From assembly GCF_036884655.1 (NCBI RefSeq), contig NC_088354.1, positions 15,191,001-15,255,000 on the forward strand: a DNA stretch of 64,000 nt, read 5' to 3'. Source of the stretch: Musa acuminata AAA Group (lineage: Eukaryota; Streptophyta; Magnoliopsida; Zingiberales; Musaceae). Positions 1-13,700 of the stretch are shown in pieces (position 1 is the stretch's first letter; each line of letters opens with the position of its first letter). The notes under the pieces are model-generated. The model was not told where the DNA came from. It saw only the letters and a list, made by a program, of their open reading frames with translations, and did not search any database. The translations under genes were made by a program, and so were the position numbers.

Positions 1-2224
1 TGAGATTGCCTCAGAGTGGAATTTGCACATCTTGGGTTCATCGTCACATAGGACATACAATTCACTGAGAAGCCAAGATTAAGTTTAGTTGTCATTTGCA
101 TGTAGTGATTAAAGAACTGAGATCAACAGAGGACTTTGTGCAAAGAAAAGAAGAGAAAAAAGATTCCAATTTTTGTCATGGAATACTAACATTTAAGTCG
201 TCTCTGTACTTCATCTTGGACACTTCTCTTTCTTAAATGAGAGTTCTGGAGACACCAACCACAATCACTTATTTGTTTTTATTGTTGGAGACTCTTGTGG
301 GTTCTTCTTGATCATTCATTTTCCTCATGTTTTATAGTTTAAATTTTAGTGGCATTGGACTCCCATTACAGGATCCTATCAAGTCATCAAAGCTCTGAAT
401 CACAGGCACTGAGGTGATTCAAATAGACCATGCAGCCATCATTTCCCTATTAAACACTCTTTCATCACCCTTTCATCTGTTCTACATTTTCCATGCAAAA
501 TTTTCTGTTAATATCTTTTACGATATGTACTGTTTACTAATGATGATGCAGACTACAAGACATTTGAAGTTCAGAAGGCTACATATCTCCTGTAGCTGAT
601 TCTAACCATAGCATGATTCTTAATCAACCATTATTTGCTAGCCTTTCAACAATTTCAATAAGATAAAAGGCCAGAAAGGTAGAGAATATTCTGCCAATAA
701 TTGTCAGGTACCAAGATGGTGGATCATCCTTCATTAAAATGGGAAAAGTAATTTTTTTTGCAAAAAAAAATTCAAATTCTTGCTACTTTCAAGAGTTGCT
801 ACATTTGATGGAATGCACCAAATTGTTAATCTACGCAAATGGTTGGATTGTTCCCATATAATCCACACAAGTGATTGGGTTGTCATGAGCTAAAGATCAA
901 GATGAAATTGATCCTGACCAAATTTGGTACAACAGATGGTTTTCCCTGCTGCAAAGAAGATTCAATTCAATTTTTATTCCTTTTTTTTTTGTATATTGAT
1001 GAATTTCAGTTGTTCAAGCACTGTAAGCAGATATCATATATTGGGATGTGAAGATTATTATCTGTATACATGAAACTTGGAGATAGCAAAGAACAAGTAA
1101 TTAATGTCCCTCATCAAGATTTACTTACTGCTTCAAACTGCACTACTTTCAAATGGGAGGCAACCATTGCTGTCATGAAGTCAGTACCATATTGGTTATG
1201 TACTAGCTATGTCCCATACTCCACCACTTTAGGCCACTGGATGTCCCATTCATGAAACACTGGTGTCCACCCTGTTGATGTGATCTATTAAGTACTGTCA
1301 TTTAACTCTTATCAAGTATACTTGTAGTTTGAGTTTTGTTTAATTAAGGAAGCTTAATCTCACTTCTCTTTCCCTTTGTACAGGAAGTCATCTGCTAATC
1401 CAGACTACTCTGCATGGATACATGAATCATGCATTTGCAATCTTTATGTCATTGCTAATGTTAACTATTTGATTTTTTTTTGGATAATATTTTTAGATTA
1501 CTTAGTCATTTGGTTATTTTGAGAGTGATTAATAGTCAGATGAAGCTTAAAAGATTGTTCATGTCTAAAAATAATGGAAATCCATTCCATTGATCTCTGT
1601 ATACTATAAATTCCTTTCACAGTAATTACCAAATGTTCAATTTTTTTTTTTTCTGATCCACATGAGCTTTTGAAGAAGCCAGCAAACACCTCCCACACAT
1701 TTTTGAAGTATGATCAAGATGATATAATCTTCCACATATTCCCAAGTTCATCTCTCAATAACACTATAAAAGGAAACATGAAGCCATCAAATTAATTTTA
1801 TGGGGTCTATTAAACACTTTGAATTCTTCCCCAAAACAGCTCAGGTATTGATGTCCATCAAAGATTGTAGAGTTAATTGGAGTAGTTTTAGATTGTGTTC
1901 TCAGATTCTGGTACTTCCAGCTTTTATCTTCTTGACAGCTAAATCCTATTTCCATTTCAATCTAAAACTAGTAATTCCATCAAAATGTGTGAATTTTACA
2001 GAAGAATAAAATTGTTGAAATGCAAAACTCCTTACTGATGCATGGCCTTCAAAAGGACTATTCATGATGCTCATCATCTTAAACAGAATAATGATTGAGA
2101 TATATTCTACTGCAGCCATGCATAAGAGACTTTTTTTTCCATCACTTCATGAGTAGCTTCATAGTTTTCCTGCTTCGAATGTTGATAAAATATTTTGGAT
2201 ATTTGGAATCTACTGTTTCATTGT

Positions 2225-2260
<36 letters not shown>

Positions 2261-3201
2261 CTGGTACTTGTATTTCTCGTGAAACATAAAAACCTTTATT
2301 ACTGGTCACTGGGAATAAATGTAATTAAATTACATTTAATTTGAAATATATTTTTTATATTTTTAATATAATATATTTTCAAAAAATATTAAACATACTT
2401 TTTTTATGAAAAATATATGAAATATATTTTATGAAAAATATAATGTATACATATATATTGATGAAAAAAGTTCTTTTGATAAAAAAAATAAACATAATAT
2501 ATATTGTTTAAAATAATAATAAATATCATGTAAGATGAAGAAGTTCTTTTTAGCTTTTTTTGGGGCGTAAACGAAGGAAAAAACATATAAAATTAGTCTT
2601 CTAACATATTTTGGATAAGGTTATTTGGAATTTTTGGCTTTGGTGTTAAAAGTATTTATCAAAATCTTAAGAGAAATACATACGCTACCCATGTACTTTG
2701 ACCCTCTTTGTGTACCCGTGTGTTGGCTGCAATCCCACACGGAGTTCGTGTAGGCCCCTCACCTAGCCGTCCGCCGCGTCTGAGGGTAGCCCGATATCGT
2801 GACCTTACTACACGCCTCGTTGACACGCGTCATGATCGGATGCAGACTCTAGACCCCATGCGGGACCCACCACCACTACTTGCTTGCCTGGGCTCCGACG
2901 GTGCGGTTCGCGTGTAAACCGGCTTGAGCTGCTTCGTGTGGCGCGACATTTTTGGGATGCGGTTCGATTCGGTTCGACGAACAGAAATGCTTTATCTCAC
3001 GACTTAACGGACGACCATCTCACGACAGTCGGTGGTTCGGTCATTCACCACCCTGTCGTGTGTTCGGTCGTTCGCATGACTTCGTGACTCTTGGTCAATC
3101 GCGTTGCACTGCGCCATGAGACATCCTCGCTTTTGACTCCGCTTGGACGACGGACACTTCTCCTCTCCCTTGCTAGCTTCGGCTGCTTGCGAGGCGGCGA
3201 G
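1..3201. other. Intergenic / promoter-side DNA, no gene recognised
   Basis: The first 2.6 kb are AT-rich with short open frames only; none has a recognisable domain, a convincing splice pattern or a long ATG-started frame. A run of 35 T residues lies at 2226-2260 and a near-perfect 21-base inverted repeat at 2317-2337. From about 2700 the composition turns GC-rich, which fits the proximal promoter and 5' leader of the translocator gene that starts at 3202. I could not identify a clear TATA box there. Confidence 0.5.
2226..2260 (+). repeat. Poly(T) run
   Basis: An uninterrupted run of 35 T residues in AT-rich intergenic DNA. On the minus strand this is a poly(A) tract, as left by a retroposed transcript or produced by slippage. 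No adjacent coding remnant or target duplication was seen, so simple slippage is the plainer reading. Confidence 0.9.
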
Positions 3202-6200
3202 ATGGATCGATCCGGTCGCCCCCTCCGCGTTCGGGGAGAGGCGGGAATGGTGGCAGATGTGGTGAAGCGGATCCGGAGGTGCGGGGAAGGCGGCAGCACG
3301 TATGGCTACATTCTCCTCTATATTGCCTTGTCCAGCGGCCAGATCTTCTTCAACAAGGTCACTCTATTAACCGCCATTTTGATTCCTAGGGTTGCAACTT
3401 TTCTTCATTTTTGTTGCAGTTTCCTTCTTGTACAATTCTGATCTGATCTGTTCTGTTATTTGGGCGTAATCTGCAAACCTACAATTCTTAGGGTATACGA
3501 TCAAGATCGCGACTCCAAGTTTTTGTCTTGGAGAAGTGCTTTCCGAAAGGTCGCCTCGATAAAAGCTAAAAGTTTGTTGGTGTTGGGATCTAAGATCTTG
3601 GATGCTTGGTAACGTAGGCGTTTGGTAATTTTTCTGGGGTTATGATTGTGTAACCAAATTTCATCATAATCAAGAAAATTCTTGAAAATAAATATAAATT
3701 TTGTCATTTATTTTTGAATTGAGAATGAACGTCTATTCTAGAAAAGAGCGACACTTTAAGGTGCAACCATGATTCAAATAACGTACAAATTTGAATAGAT
3801 GATCTTCTTGATTTAGAAGGCATGACGTTTATGATGTCAAATCGGCCTTCCACATATGATGGAGGCTAACTAGAGTAACAAGTAGAACTCTTTCTGTTAA
3901 CTGTGTGATCATCAAGATGGACTTCTTGAGTTCCCATAGGGCAATACCCCATGATAATGTTTCAAAGGGGACATTAGCCCTTTTTTTTTATTCCCAAAAT
4001 GATAATCTCTGAGGTTGTTGAGTCATTTTATGTAGTTGAATGTTGTTTTTACCCTTAAGGTAGATATCTTGATTCCTTTTGGATGATCTTTTGTCTGAAT
4101 GATGCTTTTGATAATTACTATGAATAAAAGTGGTCATTCTCTGTATAAAGACATGATTTTGAGTGATGCATTTTGCTTTGGTGCCGAAAGATGTAAAATT
4201 CTGATGCCATTGCACAAACTGATGTTATCTGATATAGAGGATTGCACATAAGGTTGGCCTAGTGGGAAAACAAATGCACAATTCACATTTAACTCATTTA
4301 AATACATGTGTTATCAACTCTGAAGAATTGAATTTATAAGTTGGATGCTGTTCCTTGCACCCTCAAGTATAATCTTAGTTTTTTTTATCTTAATTCTATC
4401 TTTTTTTCCCTTGATCTAGGGATAGTTAAGCACTGCAACTTTTAGCTGTATTTTGCTTTTCCAACTAACTTGCTCCATCACTGCTGCAGTGGGTTTTGTC
4501 TTCCAAACAGATCAACTTCCCCTATCCAGTTGCATTGACTTTACTACACATGCTTTTCTCTTCTGTATTATGCTTTGTGCTCACCAAAGTCTTCAAGGTA
4601 TTTGTGCTTTTAAATAGTATTAGCTATGTTTTGTAATATAAAGACGTGGTTCTTATCGACCACTCATTGGTTATTGCTCTTTTGTACTTATTTTCTAGTT
4701 ATAGACTTCTCAAGAAGATGTTTCTCTCTTTGTGTATCAGATTATAAAGATTGAAGGAGGAATAACCTCAGAAATGTGAGTAATCAATTGCCTATTTCTC
4801 GCAACGTTTAGGGTGTATATTGTGTTGGCTTCTTCATTCTTTTTTGTCCAATTATGCTATCTTGTTATTTGTCAGCTCAGAATAATAAATCTTGTTGTTC
4901 CTTTATTTTCTGTTGAAGTATTGCATTCTCCAGTAATGTTTTTTTTTTTATCAAAAGTGATTTATCTAATGATAGGTAGTACAGTTTATAATATATATGA
5001 TAACATAGTAGCATGTTTTGGTTCCTTCAGCCTATTGTGAAAGATTCAAAGCCATGACCTTCTTAACCTCTTGTTGTGTTTATGATGTCATTATTTGTGC
5101 AAATTCAGCTCATTCCAAAGCACAAAGTTGGTGAAGACTCTAACAAGACTGCTGTCTTTTCTTCAAGAGTGATTTATTAAATTTGCAACCCCAAGGAATG
5201 CAATTAGCTGATCTAATATTTTCACCAGTTTTGTACTAGTTTCTTTATCATAATGAACAGAGATTATCATCATTCTGTTTTGACAGCATGTGGTGGTAAA
5301 AGTATCTAATTCCTTGCCCCTTTTTGGCCAGTTTGGCCTCTTGCACTATTACTGTGACTTGCTAACTGTAGCGCATGCTATCATGTCCACTGTTACCTTT
5401 GCTATAAAAGCATCTAGTCAGTTTGCTTAGATTGTTTTTGTCAAACAGTGGCATGTCAAACGTGACCTATGCCATAGACAAAACAGTGCTCCAGAAATGA
5501 CAACTTCACTGTGGCATATGTATATGCATTTCGTGAAATTATGAATTGTTTTCACATGTGTTTAAGTTGGCTCTGTGTAATCAATATCCTATTATCATCT
5601 GCATCAGTGATCATACCCTGGGCATTTGCAGAAGGACCAGTTGATGAAGCTTTGTACAAGCACAAAATCTTTTAGGATGATTATGCATCTTTAGGGGGAA
5701 AGCTTTGCTTTACACCATAGTCTTAAGTTTGGATTAGTACTTGACTCTATCACTAATACACCTTGGTGTAGGTAGAGGTGAACAGACACTCAACATGGGA
5801 GCATGTGAGATGTATGTACTTGTCAACAATGTTTCAACACTACAATTCTTAAAATGAAATGTGCAAGCTGTTTAGAAGCAACATAATTGTATTTCAAATT
5901 CAACTTAATAATATCACCTCAACTTTCCATGATTGCTTACTTTTTTGTTATATTTTAGCAACATGCATATATCATCTTATGAAGATTGTGGACTTCGAGT
6001 TTTGAAATATACTCCTGTTTTGTACAAAAATGCAAAGAAATTCTTCCTTGGGATGATAATTAGCTCTAGTTCATCTGAGAATATTTGACACAGCCCTCAA
6101 GAGTGGGTTGTGTTAACCTTCAGGAGGAGCGGAGATGGTGACTTATCATAAGTCAAGTGTTTTTATCATGGTGGACTTGAACCATTGTCTACTAAAGTTT

Positions 6201-7836
6201 TTGTCTCGTAATATGCTTTGCGTTGTACTTCAATTTGGGATCATCAACTATATAACTTCGACAAGGGTTCTAGCCAATTACAAACTGGACTCCGATCTTA
6301 TATTTCATTTCTGAGACATTGTATTCTGAATCCTCAGATATCTCACATCAGTCGTACCAATTGGTGCCATGTTTGCAATGACTCTTTGGCTGGGGAATAG
6401 TGCTTACCTCTATATATCTGTTGCATTTGCCCAAATGTTGAAAGCTACCAGTAAGTACTAAACTCTTTCTCATTTTATTATGGTCTAAACAAACCTTCAT
6501 GGTCATTTATTGTTGCAATTGATGCAAATATTGATTTTTTTTCTTTTTTTGCTTTTGAGTTTTTCAGTGCCTGTTGCTGTATTTTTTCTGGGAACAGCAG
6601 CAGGCCTTGAAGCAATGAGTTGTAGGATGTTTGTCATTATGACTGTCATCAGTATTGGAGTAGTTGTGGCTTCATATGGGGAGATCAGCATCAGTTGGAT
6701 TGGAGTAGTTTATCAGATGGGTGGTGTAGTTGGTGAGGCCTCAAGACTCATCTTCATGGAAATTTTTGTGAAAAGAAAGGGTGTTCGACTGAACTCAATT
6801 TCTATGATGTATTATGTTAGTCCATGCAGGTAGTTATTCACTATTTCTCTACCAATTTGTGGGTAAAAAAGCCTTTTCGTGGAGTAATGATGCTTATTTG
6901 CTTGTTGCAGTGCTTTGTGCCTCTTTGTTCCATGGATATTCTTGGAGAAACCAAAAATGGATTCTAGTGGGCCTTGGAACTTTCCACCAATTATATTGGG
7001 TCTCAACTGTCTCTGCACATTTGCTCTCAATCTGTCAGTTTTCCTTGTGATTTCTCGCACAAGTGCGCTGACTATTCGTGTAGCTGGAGTTGTCAGGGAC
7101 TGGGTTGTAGTTTTACTGTCAGCTTTAATATTTTCTGATTCAAAGTTGACAATTATCAACATAATTGGTTATGGTATAGGTATGTAGTATATGCCTGTTC
7201 TTAATGTATTTACTTTTCTTAGTGCTCTTTTTGTTTTTACTGATAGGGATATATCATCATTTGTGGTCCGGTCTTCTCTTGGTTAGTGTTTGTTTGTTCC
7301 TTTTCTTTGCCAACAAACCTAACTTGATGGACCCTTCAAGAAAATGGGTCTATCTTTTGTCTTGTGACCTTAATCTCACCTACTTTTATGTTCCTCACTT
7401 CTCACGATTGGTTGGTAATGGCTCTTTCATTTCAGAATGCCGTCGGACTTGATTTTGCCTTGCAAAGTAGCTTAATGATTAAGCTGACTATGTTTTTACT
7501 GATTATATCAAATGTTTAATTTCCATCTTTAAGAATTTTTACATTGTCTCAACAATGTTGGGATTTGGCAGCTATTTCAGGTGTTGTGGCATATAACAAT
7601 CACAAACTGAAAAAAGAAGCATCCCAAATAAAATCAGACGGTACTGCTAAAACTGAAGACCAAGAAAGATCTCAAGATGTTCAGGTAGTCTTGATTCCTC
7701 AAAAGGAAAATACATAGATGTTCATACCATGTTTTTTGAGGTAAGACTATAAATCAGATGAATGGATCACTTGCAGCTTTGTTTTCTATTCCATACAATT
7801 CTCATTCTTTTTTTGTTTGTGAAACAGGATAAGTAG
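3202..7836 (+). CDS. Triose-phosphate-translocator-family sugar/nucleotide-sugar transporter
   Basis: Eight exons read by eye: 3202-3357, 4490-4597, 4741-4775, 6338-6450, 6568-6829, 6911-7179, 7572-7684 and 7828-7836. All junctions are GT-AG and phases agree, giving 354 residues. The protein is a multi-pass membrane exchanger of the drug/metabolite transporter superfamily. The product shows family hallmarks: [18 protein letters not shown] near the N-terminus, a [11 protein letters not shown] helix, [21 protein letters not shown], and [18 protein letters not shown] followed by an [11 protein letters not shown] tail. It closely resembles the plant 'probable sugar phosphate/phosphate translocator' group that includes Arabidopsis At3g14410. 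That group has no chloroplast transit peptide and is thought to act in the Golgi or other endomembranes; its substrate is not established. The start at 3202 is the first ATG in frame; a second ATG lies at 3247. The last exon is very short (Asp, Lys, stop), so the C-terminus is the least certain part. Confidence 0.9.
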
Positions 7837-10427
7837 TAGCTTGTCGGTGAAATGCGTCCCAGCCTGAGCAGCTCTTTCCCTTCCCCCAACTATATTGCAA
7901 CTGTCTTATGACATGATCCTCAAGAACTAAGAAGTAGGTGGTCGTCTGCTGTAAGTGAGTGCAAGAGCAGCATTTCACCTAAAGATAACCAGTAAAGTGT
8001 GGTTTTGAGAACATGGTGGTTCACCATTCGGATTCATTACATGTATTCTATGAGTTTTATCTCATTCTTGGACTCTGGATGCTGCAAGCAAGCAGCTGAG
8101 AATTTAGATTTTGTTTCAAGACAGGTGGAACTGAATGTATAACGATAACTTCCATTAAAATCTTTACCCAGTGTATTCAAATTATGGTATCCTTCTTATT
8201 GTTTGCATTTTTTTGTTTCATTTGTCCTGGATAAAATGTTTCCGTGCTTGCAAATAGTTGTGACTAAGGGCTTTCTAAAAGCCTAGGCAAATCATGAAAT
8301 GCTGAGAATGGATTAACATCAGACAATAAAGGACTACTTGATTGATCTGCTGGATGTGGAGCTTATCCCATTTCCAAATTAATTAGCCTACCACGTCAGG
8401 GAGTGATCCAACAGGCACTTGATGACATCTTAGTAGGTAACTCTTTACCAAGTTACAATAACTGAGCCAACCAGAAGCTAGAACTACAAAGTAAAACAAA
8501 TCTGTGTGAAGAAATTGTCATGTGATGTAAGCTCATAGAAATCAATTTCCCATGGTTAGCTTACAGCTACACATGGTCCTAATGTAGATCTCCAACCATA
8601 CACTTCAAACAAAATAACAGTGCTTCCATCTGATATGTGCACATATAAATGTCTGGTCTATGTGCTTTGCATTTGATTCAGGCAACTGCTGCAGTAGCAA
8701 ATTAAAGTTTGTGGGCATGTCCAATATGACATTATCTAGATGTTTGAAGATGTCTTGTCGATAGCTACTGTTCTGTCATCGTACAAAAGCCATCACCCAG
8801 AAGCTTCAGATGGAGTGTGAAAAAAATGCTAAATGCACAATTTGGAAAAGGTCTCTTCAGAACTAATTTGGATGCATGTGAAAGTTGAGGTGTATAACCA
8901 AAACATTGAACCCTGCAACTATTTAGACATGGCTGACTAGGACAAGTTCAATGCATTCCAAGAGCTTAATGAAGTGTTTATTTAGAAGATTGACTTTTCT
9001 AATAATGTTTCCAAGTGTCATCATCATCTCTGCAGAATCTATTGCATGAAAGTCAGGTTTTCTAGAGAAGGATCACTCTTTCAGAAAACCAAATCTACAT
9101 GATCCACAAGGTTTTGGCAAATTAATCCTCCTCCTATCATGCAACACATAATCCAAAAAAGAAACTTTACATGTACTCAGAACAGTATCTGGAGATAAAT
9201 GTTATTAAGTAAGGTTGAGATGTCAGCCACCATTAGAAATTGTTTGTCCATGGAGGGTAGAATTTTAGATAGATCAGAAGTAAATCTTTACATGATAGTT
9301 TGTCTTCTATGCATATTTGCTTTAAATAATGCAACAATATTGACATACTATTCTCAAATTTATTGAGAGTGACAGTGGGAGTGAGAAAGGGAAAGGATAG
9401 CTGCCTATGGTGACATATTGCCTTCTTTCAGGACTAGAATTGTGGTTTCAATTGCTAGCAAAAAATTGATGGTTCAAATCAGTTGATGGCTTCTTCATGA
9501 CCAGTTGATGACATCACCTTACCATCCTAAATAGTCACAGAACAAACAAGGAAATAATTGAGTTAACTTGAGTAACTTCATCAAGTCATGTCCTGGTAAT
9601 TTACAGACTCCTGTTTATGTTCAAAGCCAGATCCATAATGGTTTCTAACCTTGAAGATGGAAGGACTTATATTTCTTTTATTCTTTTTCTTTTCTCCTAA
9701 TCAGATTGGCTTTTTAAGGTTTATTCTAATAAAATAGAAGCAAGGTGGATTTATCTTTTTTTTTCAGCAAAATGAAATAGAAATAAAACACAAAAAAAAA
9801 GACTATCTCTATTGTCTAAATTCTGCCTCTATATATCTACCCAGGTTTTATTATAAGTGAAGCAGAAATATATATTATATCTATGCAGGTTTTATTATAT
9901 ATTATAGAAGGTAATATGTAATTAGTCCAATGATATAATTCACTTCAAGCATTAATCTTGTGATAATATCACTAATTCACTTATCCTAGATTAAAAATAA
10001 ATTTTATATTTTAAATATTAATCCGATGGTAATATATCTGTCGACGATATCTGCCTTGAGGTTGCTTAATTTTAGTAATACTAAAAAATGTACATCTTAC
10101 ACCAACTCGGTGAAAGCATTTCGTCGAACACTTTATTACCTCTTCGGCATCATCATGCACGCGAAAGCGACAGCAGACAACACAAGAAACCACGAACACA
10201 AGTAGATCGCGTCGCGGAAGAACACGTATCCACCCCACGCACCGCGCTTTGGCTCGCATAACGCCAACCCCGTGCATTCAATGCAAAAAGTCGGATCCGG
10301 CGATGAAGACGACGCCTCCCCTCGTCAGGGAGCGGACGCCCACAGTCGCATCCCCCCACGGCCATCCAAACCTGCCCTCTGCATCTTCCCCACATTGATT
10401 CCTTCCTTCCCTGTCGCTGCAGCGCTC
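7837..10427. other. 3' flank and intergenic DNA, no gene recognised
   Basis: The first few hundred bases are probably the 3' untranslated region of the translocator gene. The remaining ~2 kb are AT-rich, with stop codons dense in all frames and no recognisable protein, RNA gene or transposon signature. The last 300 bases become GC-rich and are the probable promoter of the small gene at 10503. Confidence 0.5.
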
Positions 10428-10434
10428 TATAAAT
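10428..10434 (+). promoter_or_regulatory. TATA box of the small gene at 10503
   Basis: The string TATAAAT stands in GC-rich sequence 75 bases before the first ATG. This is a typical plant core promoter with a short leader, and the first ATG after it opens the 80-codon frame. No other TATA-like string occurs in this GC-rich block. Confidence 0.6.
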
Positions 10435-10502
10435 GCCTCCCTCCGAGCATCCAGGAGACGTGGCCTCGCCTGAGCTGAGCCTGAGCGAACGGAGAAGACG
10501 AG

Positions 10503-10745
10503 ATGATGGCGGCCAAAGCGCAGGCAGTGGGCCGGTACGTGACGGAGGCTGCTCCGCCGCAGTTCGTGTCCATCGTGAGGTACAAGGTGACGAGGATCCT
10601 CGACACGATCACGGAGGAAGATAGGGACGCCGCGGAGGCGCAGCTGCCTTCGGCGGCCTCTTCCCCTTCCACCTGCCGCGCGCGGCGACTGCGTTGCGTG
10701 GCGTGGCCTAGGAGAGATCAGATGAAACCGACGAGTTCTTCTTGA
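10503..10745 (+). CDS. Small GC-rich hypothetical protein, 80 aa
   Basis: A single-exon, ATG-started frame of 80 residues in a GC-rich island, preceded by a well-placed TATA box. The N-terminal half contains APPQFVSIVRYKVTRILDTI followed by an acidic TEEDRDAAEAQ stretch. This resembles many short plant proteins with an aromatic-Val-Ser basic helix and an acidic tail, but I do not recognise a named family. The C-terminal half is Ser/Arg-rich and looks like low-complexity or unconstrained sequence. No signal peptide or membrane segment is visible. The strong third-position GC fits a real monocot gene. An exact 10-base inverted repeat overlaps the stop codon. Function is unknown. Confidence 0.55.
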   Translation: MMAAKAQAVGRYVTEAAPPQFVSIVRYKVTRILDTITEEDRDAAEAQLPSAASSPSTCRARRLRCVAWPRRDQMKPTSSS

Positions 10746-10766
10746 TGCTTAGATGCAGCATCAAGA
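10740..10766 (+). other. Hairpin over the stop codon of the small gene
   Basis: Bases 10740-10749 and 10757-10766 are exact reverse complements, giving a 10-bp stem with a 7-base loop. The TGA stop of the upstream small gene (10743-10745) lies in the left arm. It could fold in the transcript near the 3' end of the coding region. The length is too short for a microRNA precursor. Confidence 0.6.
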
Positions 10767-13700
10767 GTCGTGACGGCTGAGGGCCGAGAGTTTTGTGTGA
10801 TCCCTCCCTCACCTCGCTCGTATACTGTTGACCGTAAGTGGTCTAATTAGCAGTAAGGTTGATGTCAACATATGAGTTTGATTTGCTTCAAAGTAAGTAA
10901 ACTAGATTTTGGTTTCAGGCCAAAAAGTTGAATTCAGCAAATATTATGACACTTAAAACTGCTGATGGATGAACATATGACATGAATTCTTTGCATCTCT
11001 TTCAAATGAAACAAGCCAAAAATAAAGAGTTAAACCATGGTTTGTTGCAGATTGACCGAGAACAAGTCTTCTCCAAAGGGCATTTCATAGCTATCAAGAG
11101 TTCACTATTAAAATGAACTAGACAATTACATCTTATACATTTCATAGTTTCTTCTATGACTTCTATCTTTCTATATTCTTCGTTTAATCGATTGACACTA
11201 TCTATCCTCATGAATATGGACATCAAAATAGAATTAAATTATGCAATCCTCTCTAATTTGTTAAATGAGGTTTTATTAAATAAGAATTTAAACCTTAGAC
11301 CTATGAATATATGTGTAAAGTTAGAATTCAATTTATATCCTCCCATATTTAAAAGAGTTATATGTAGCAAAGTAGAGAGATAAATTTGATACAAGATAGG
11401 CACACTCAAACACCATGTGGAGAGCACCCACCATGTTGTGGGCTCCACAACCAAATTGGCTAGTGATGTGGGAATTTATAGGGAGGTTGGATAGGGATGA
11501 AGATGATAAAGATGGCACCATGTCTGGTTCATATAGACTTGCTTACTAAAGCAAAGAGGCGATGATGAATTCTAGGGATCTAATAGCCATGAGACATTCT
11601 AGCTCAAGTTCTTGAGCTTTTTTGACATGGCATCATTGGTCAATGGACTACAAGCATCATTGCAGCAGTGTCAAAGACTAGCTTTTGGTCTCTCTCCATC
11701 CAGGCTTTGCTGCCCGCTACGAAATCCGCCTATAAATTTCCAACCTTAAAGCAATATAAATATGCACATATTTTTGTCTTTCTCTTCGGATGCAGATTCC
11801 CAGGCACAACCCATATTGAGTTGGCTTTATGGGCTGAGGGTGAGGGACCCTTTTAGCCTGGTGGTGGATTTCATTATGCAGGCAGAAGAACACATTTAAA
11901 CTTTGAATAATGGATAAGGAGAAGGAAAGAAAAAGGCTTTGTTTGTGAGGGACAAACCTTGAACACTTGCCCATCACACCCCCCCACATTGCCTGTTATC
12001 ACTGTTGTCTGTCTATGTGTCTGTATAGCCAAAGACTCTACAAAGATCCCAATAAAGAGATTAAAGGATGTTAACGTCACTTCCATCACTGCATAATGTT
12101 GATTTCATGAGATTGCTTGTTCTGCATGTTTAAAGCTAGATTTTAGTCACTTGTTATCCATTGGTTTGGTCTATCTTCGTGAAACTTGTTTTGGATAATC
12201 TTTGTTTCAGTTTCTTCAAATCAGAGAATGTTCCTAAGTATGCAACCAAAAACTCTACAGAGATCCCTAGAAAGAGAGATTGAGAGATGTTAACATAACT
12301 CATTATCACTGACTAATATTGATTTGATGAGCTTGTTTGTTCTACATGTATAAAGCTTGGTTTGGTTTATCTTCAAGAAACTTGTGTCGGAAATCTTTGT
12401 TCCAGTTTCTTCAAATCAGAGACTATGCAGCAACTGCAGAAGCCTTTTCCTCTTGGGAATAATACAGTCCATAAATCCAAGAGGAAGCTTAAATATGTAG
12501 TTGTTGATTAGAAAAGGTAGAGTTTATTTACCTCATTGTATTACAGTTGTCAATGTTTCAAAGGAATATATAAGAAATATTTATCCTCAAAACTTTTTTG
12601 TTTCCCTTTTACAGAGTCAAATATCCTACACAACATACTTCTATTTCCAATGTCAGCTTTACATAAAAATATATTATCTTCTTTTTGAGGGAATACATCA
12701 ATATACATTTGAAAGAAGAGATGATAATGATAATAAAACAAAAAAAAAGATGCTAATCATTAACAGAAGACTGAGAGCACTGACCACATTTTTCAGCCAA
12801 ACCAGCAGGATGAAACAAGCAAGACTCAAATAGTATCAGCTTGCTACTGGTAGCACTCCTTAGTCCACTGATAATTATCATCACTGTCCTTTTAGTCACC
12901 TAACTATGATTTGACCTGCATGGTTATCACTAAACATAGCCTCAGGTGTTTAAAGGTTGTCTCCATCAGCTTTTTGAGATCTTCTCAGGATTGTCCTCCA
13001 CTCTTTGATTAAACTAATCATTGTTAAGCCTGTGGTTTACACCTGATTAGACAGATCCCACAGCTTAATTTTGAATGTTATACCTAAATGGAATGAAATT
13101 GTCTGCAGGTGGTATGCAGTTTGTTCTTCTCCTTCAAATGTTGGTGACAAGTTATAGCATGCCATAGTTCCACAATTATTCCTAATCTGAGCTGAGCTTG
13201 TCTTTTCAGCTGTCATTACATGCTTTTCTCAATCAAGCTTGGGGACAGTAATGACCAGAAAAACGTAATTAAGACAACATTACAAGGTATGTGGGGTCTC
13301 ATTTTAATTCGGGCTCAACTTTGTTTGATTTATGGTCCAAATATGAATCTGGCTGTAGTTACAATCAATATTAGTTTACATTTAATCCCCATCATCTCTA
13401 CAAGGATATGGGACTCATCTGGAGCTCATGCATGGGAATGTTTGACTAGTGTCAACCAGAACAATACCATATTCAGATGAAACACAAAGATATGGAGATT
13501 TGAATTCCTGATCTCAACTTTGCAAGTGCTAATGCTCCTCATCATTGTAATTATTATTCTTGCAGTTCTTTCCACTGATGAGCATCCCATCTCTAAGGAA
13601 TTATTCAGCACCAAAATAAGATAAACTTTTGGTACATTCGAGACCATAACTACAGTTTCATCAGCTTTTTTCCAAGTGAGAAACAGCTGGGAGGCTGGTC

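Noticed and set aside
3091..3201. Upstream extension of the translocator frame from 3091
   Set aside because: The frame there opens with TTG and not ATG; the first in-frame ATG is 3202, which fits the family length better.
11668..11856. Possible microRNA precursor after the TATAAAT at 11734
   Set aside because: No arm matches a conserved plant microRNA that I know, and no long stem was found by eye.
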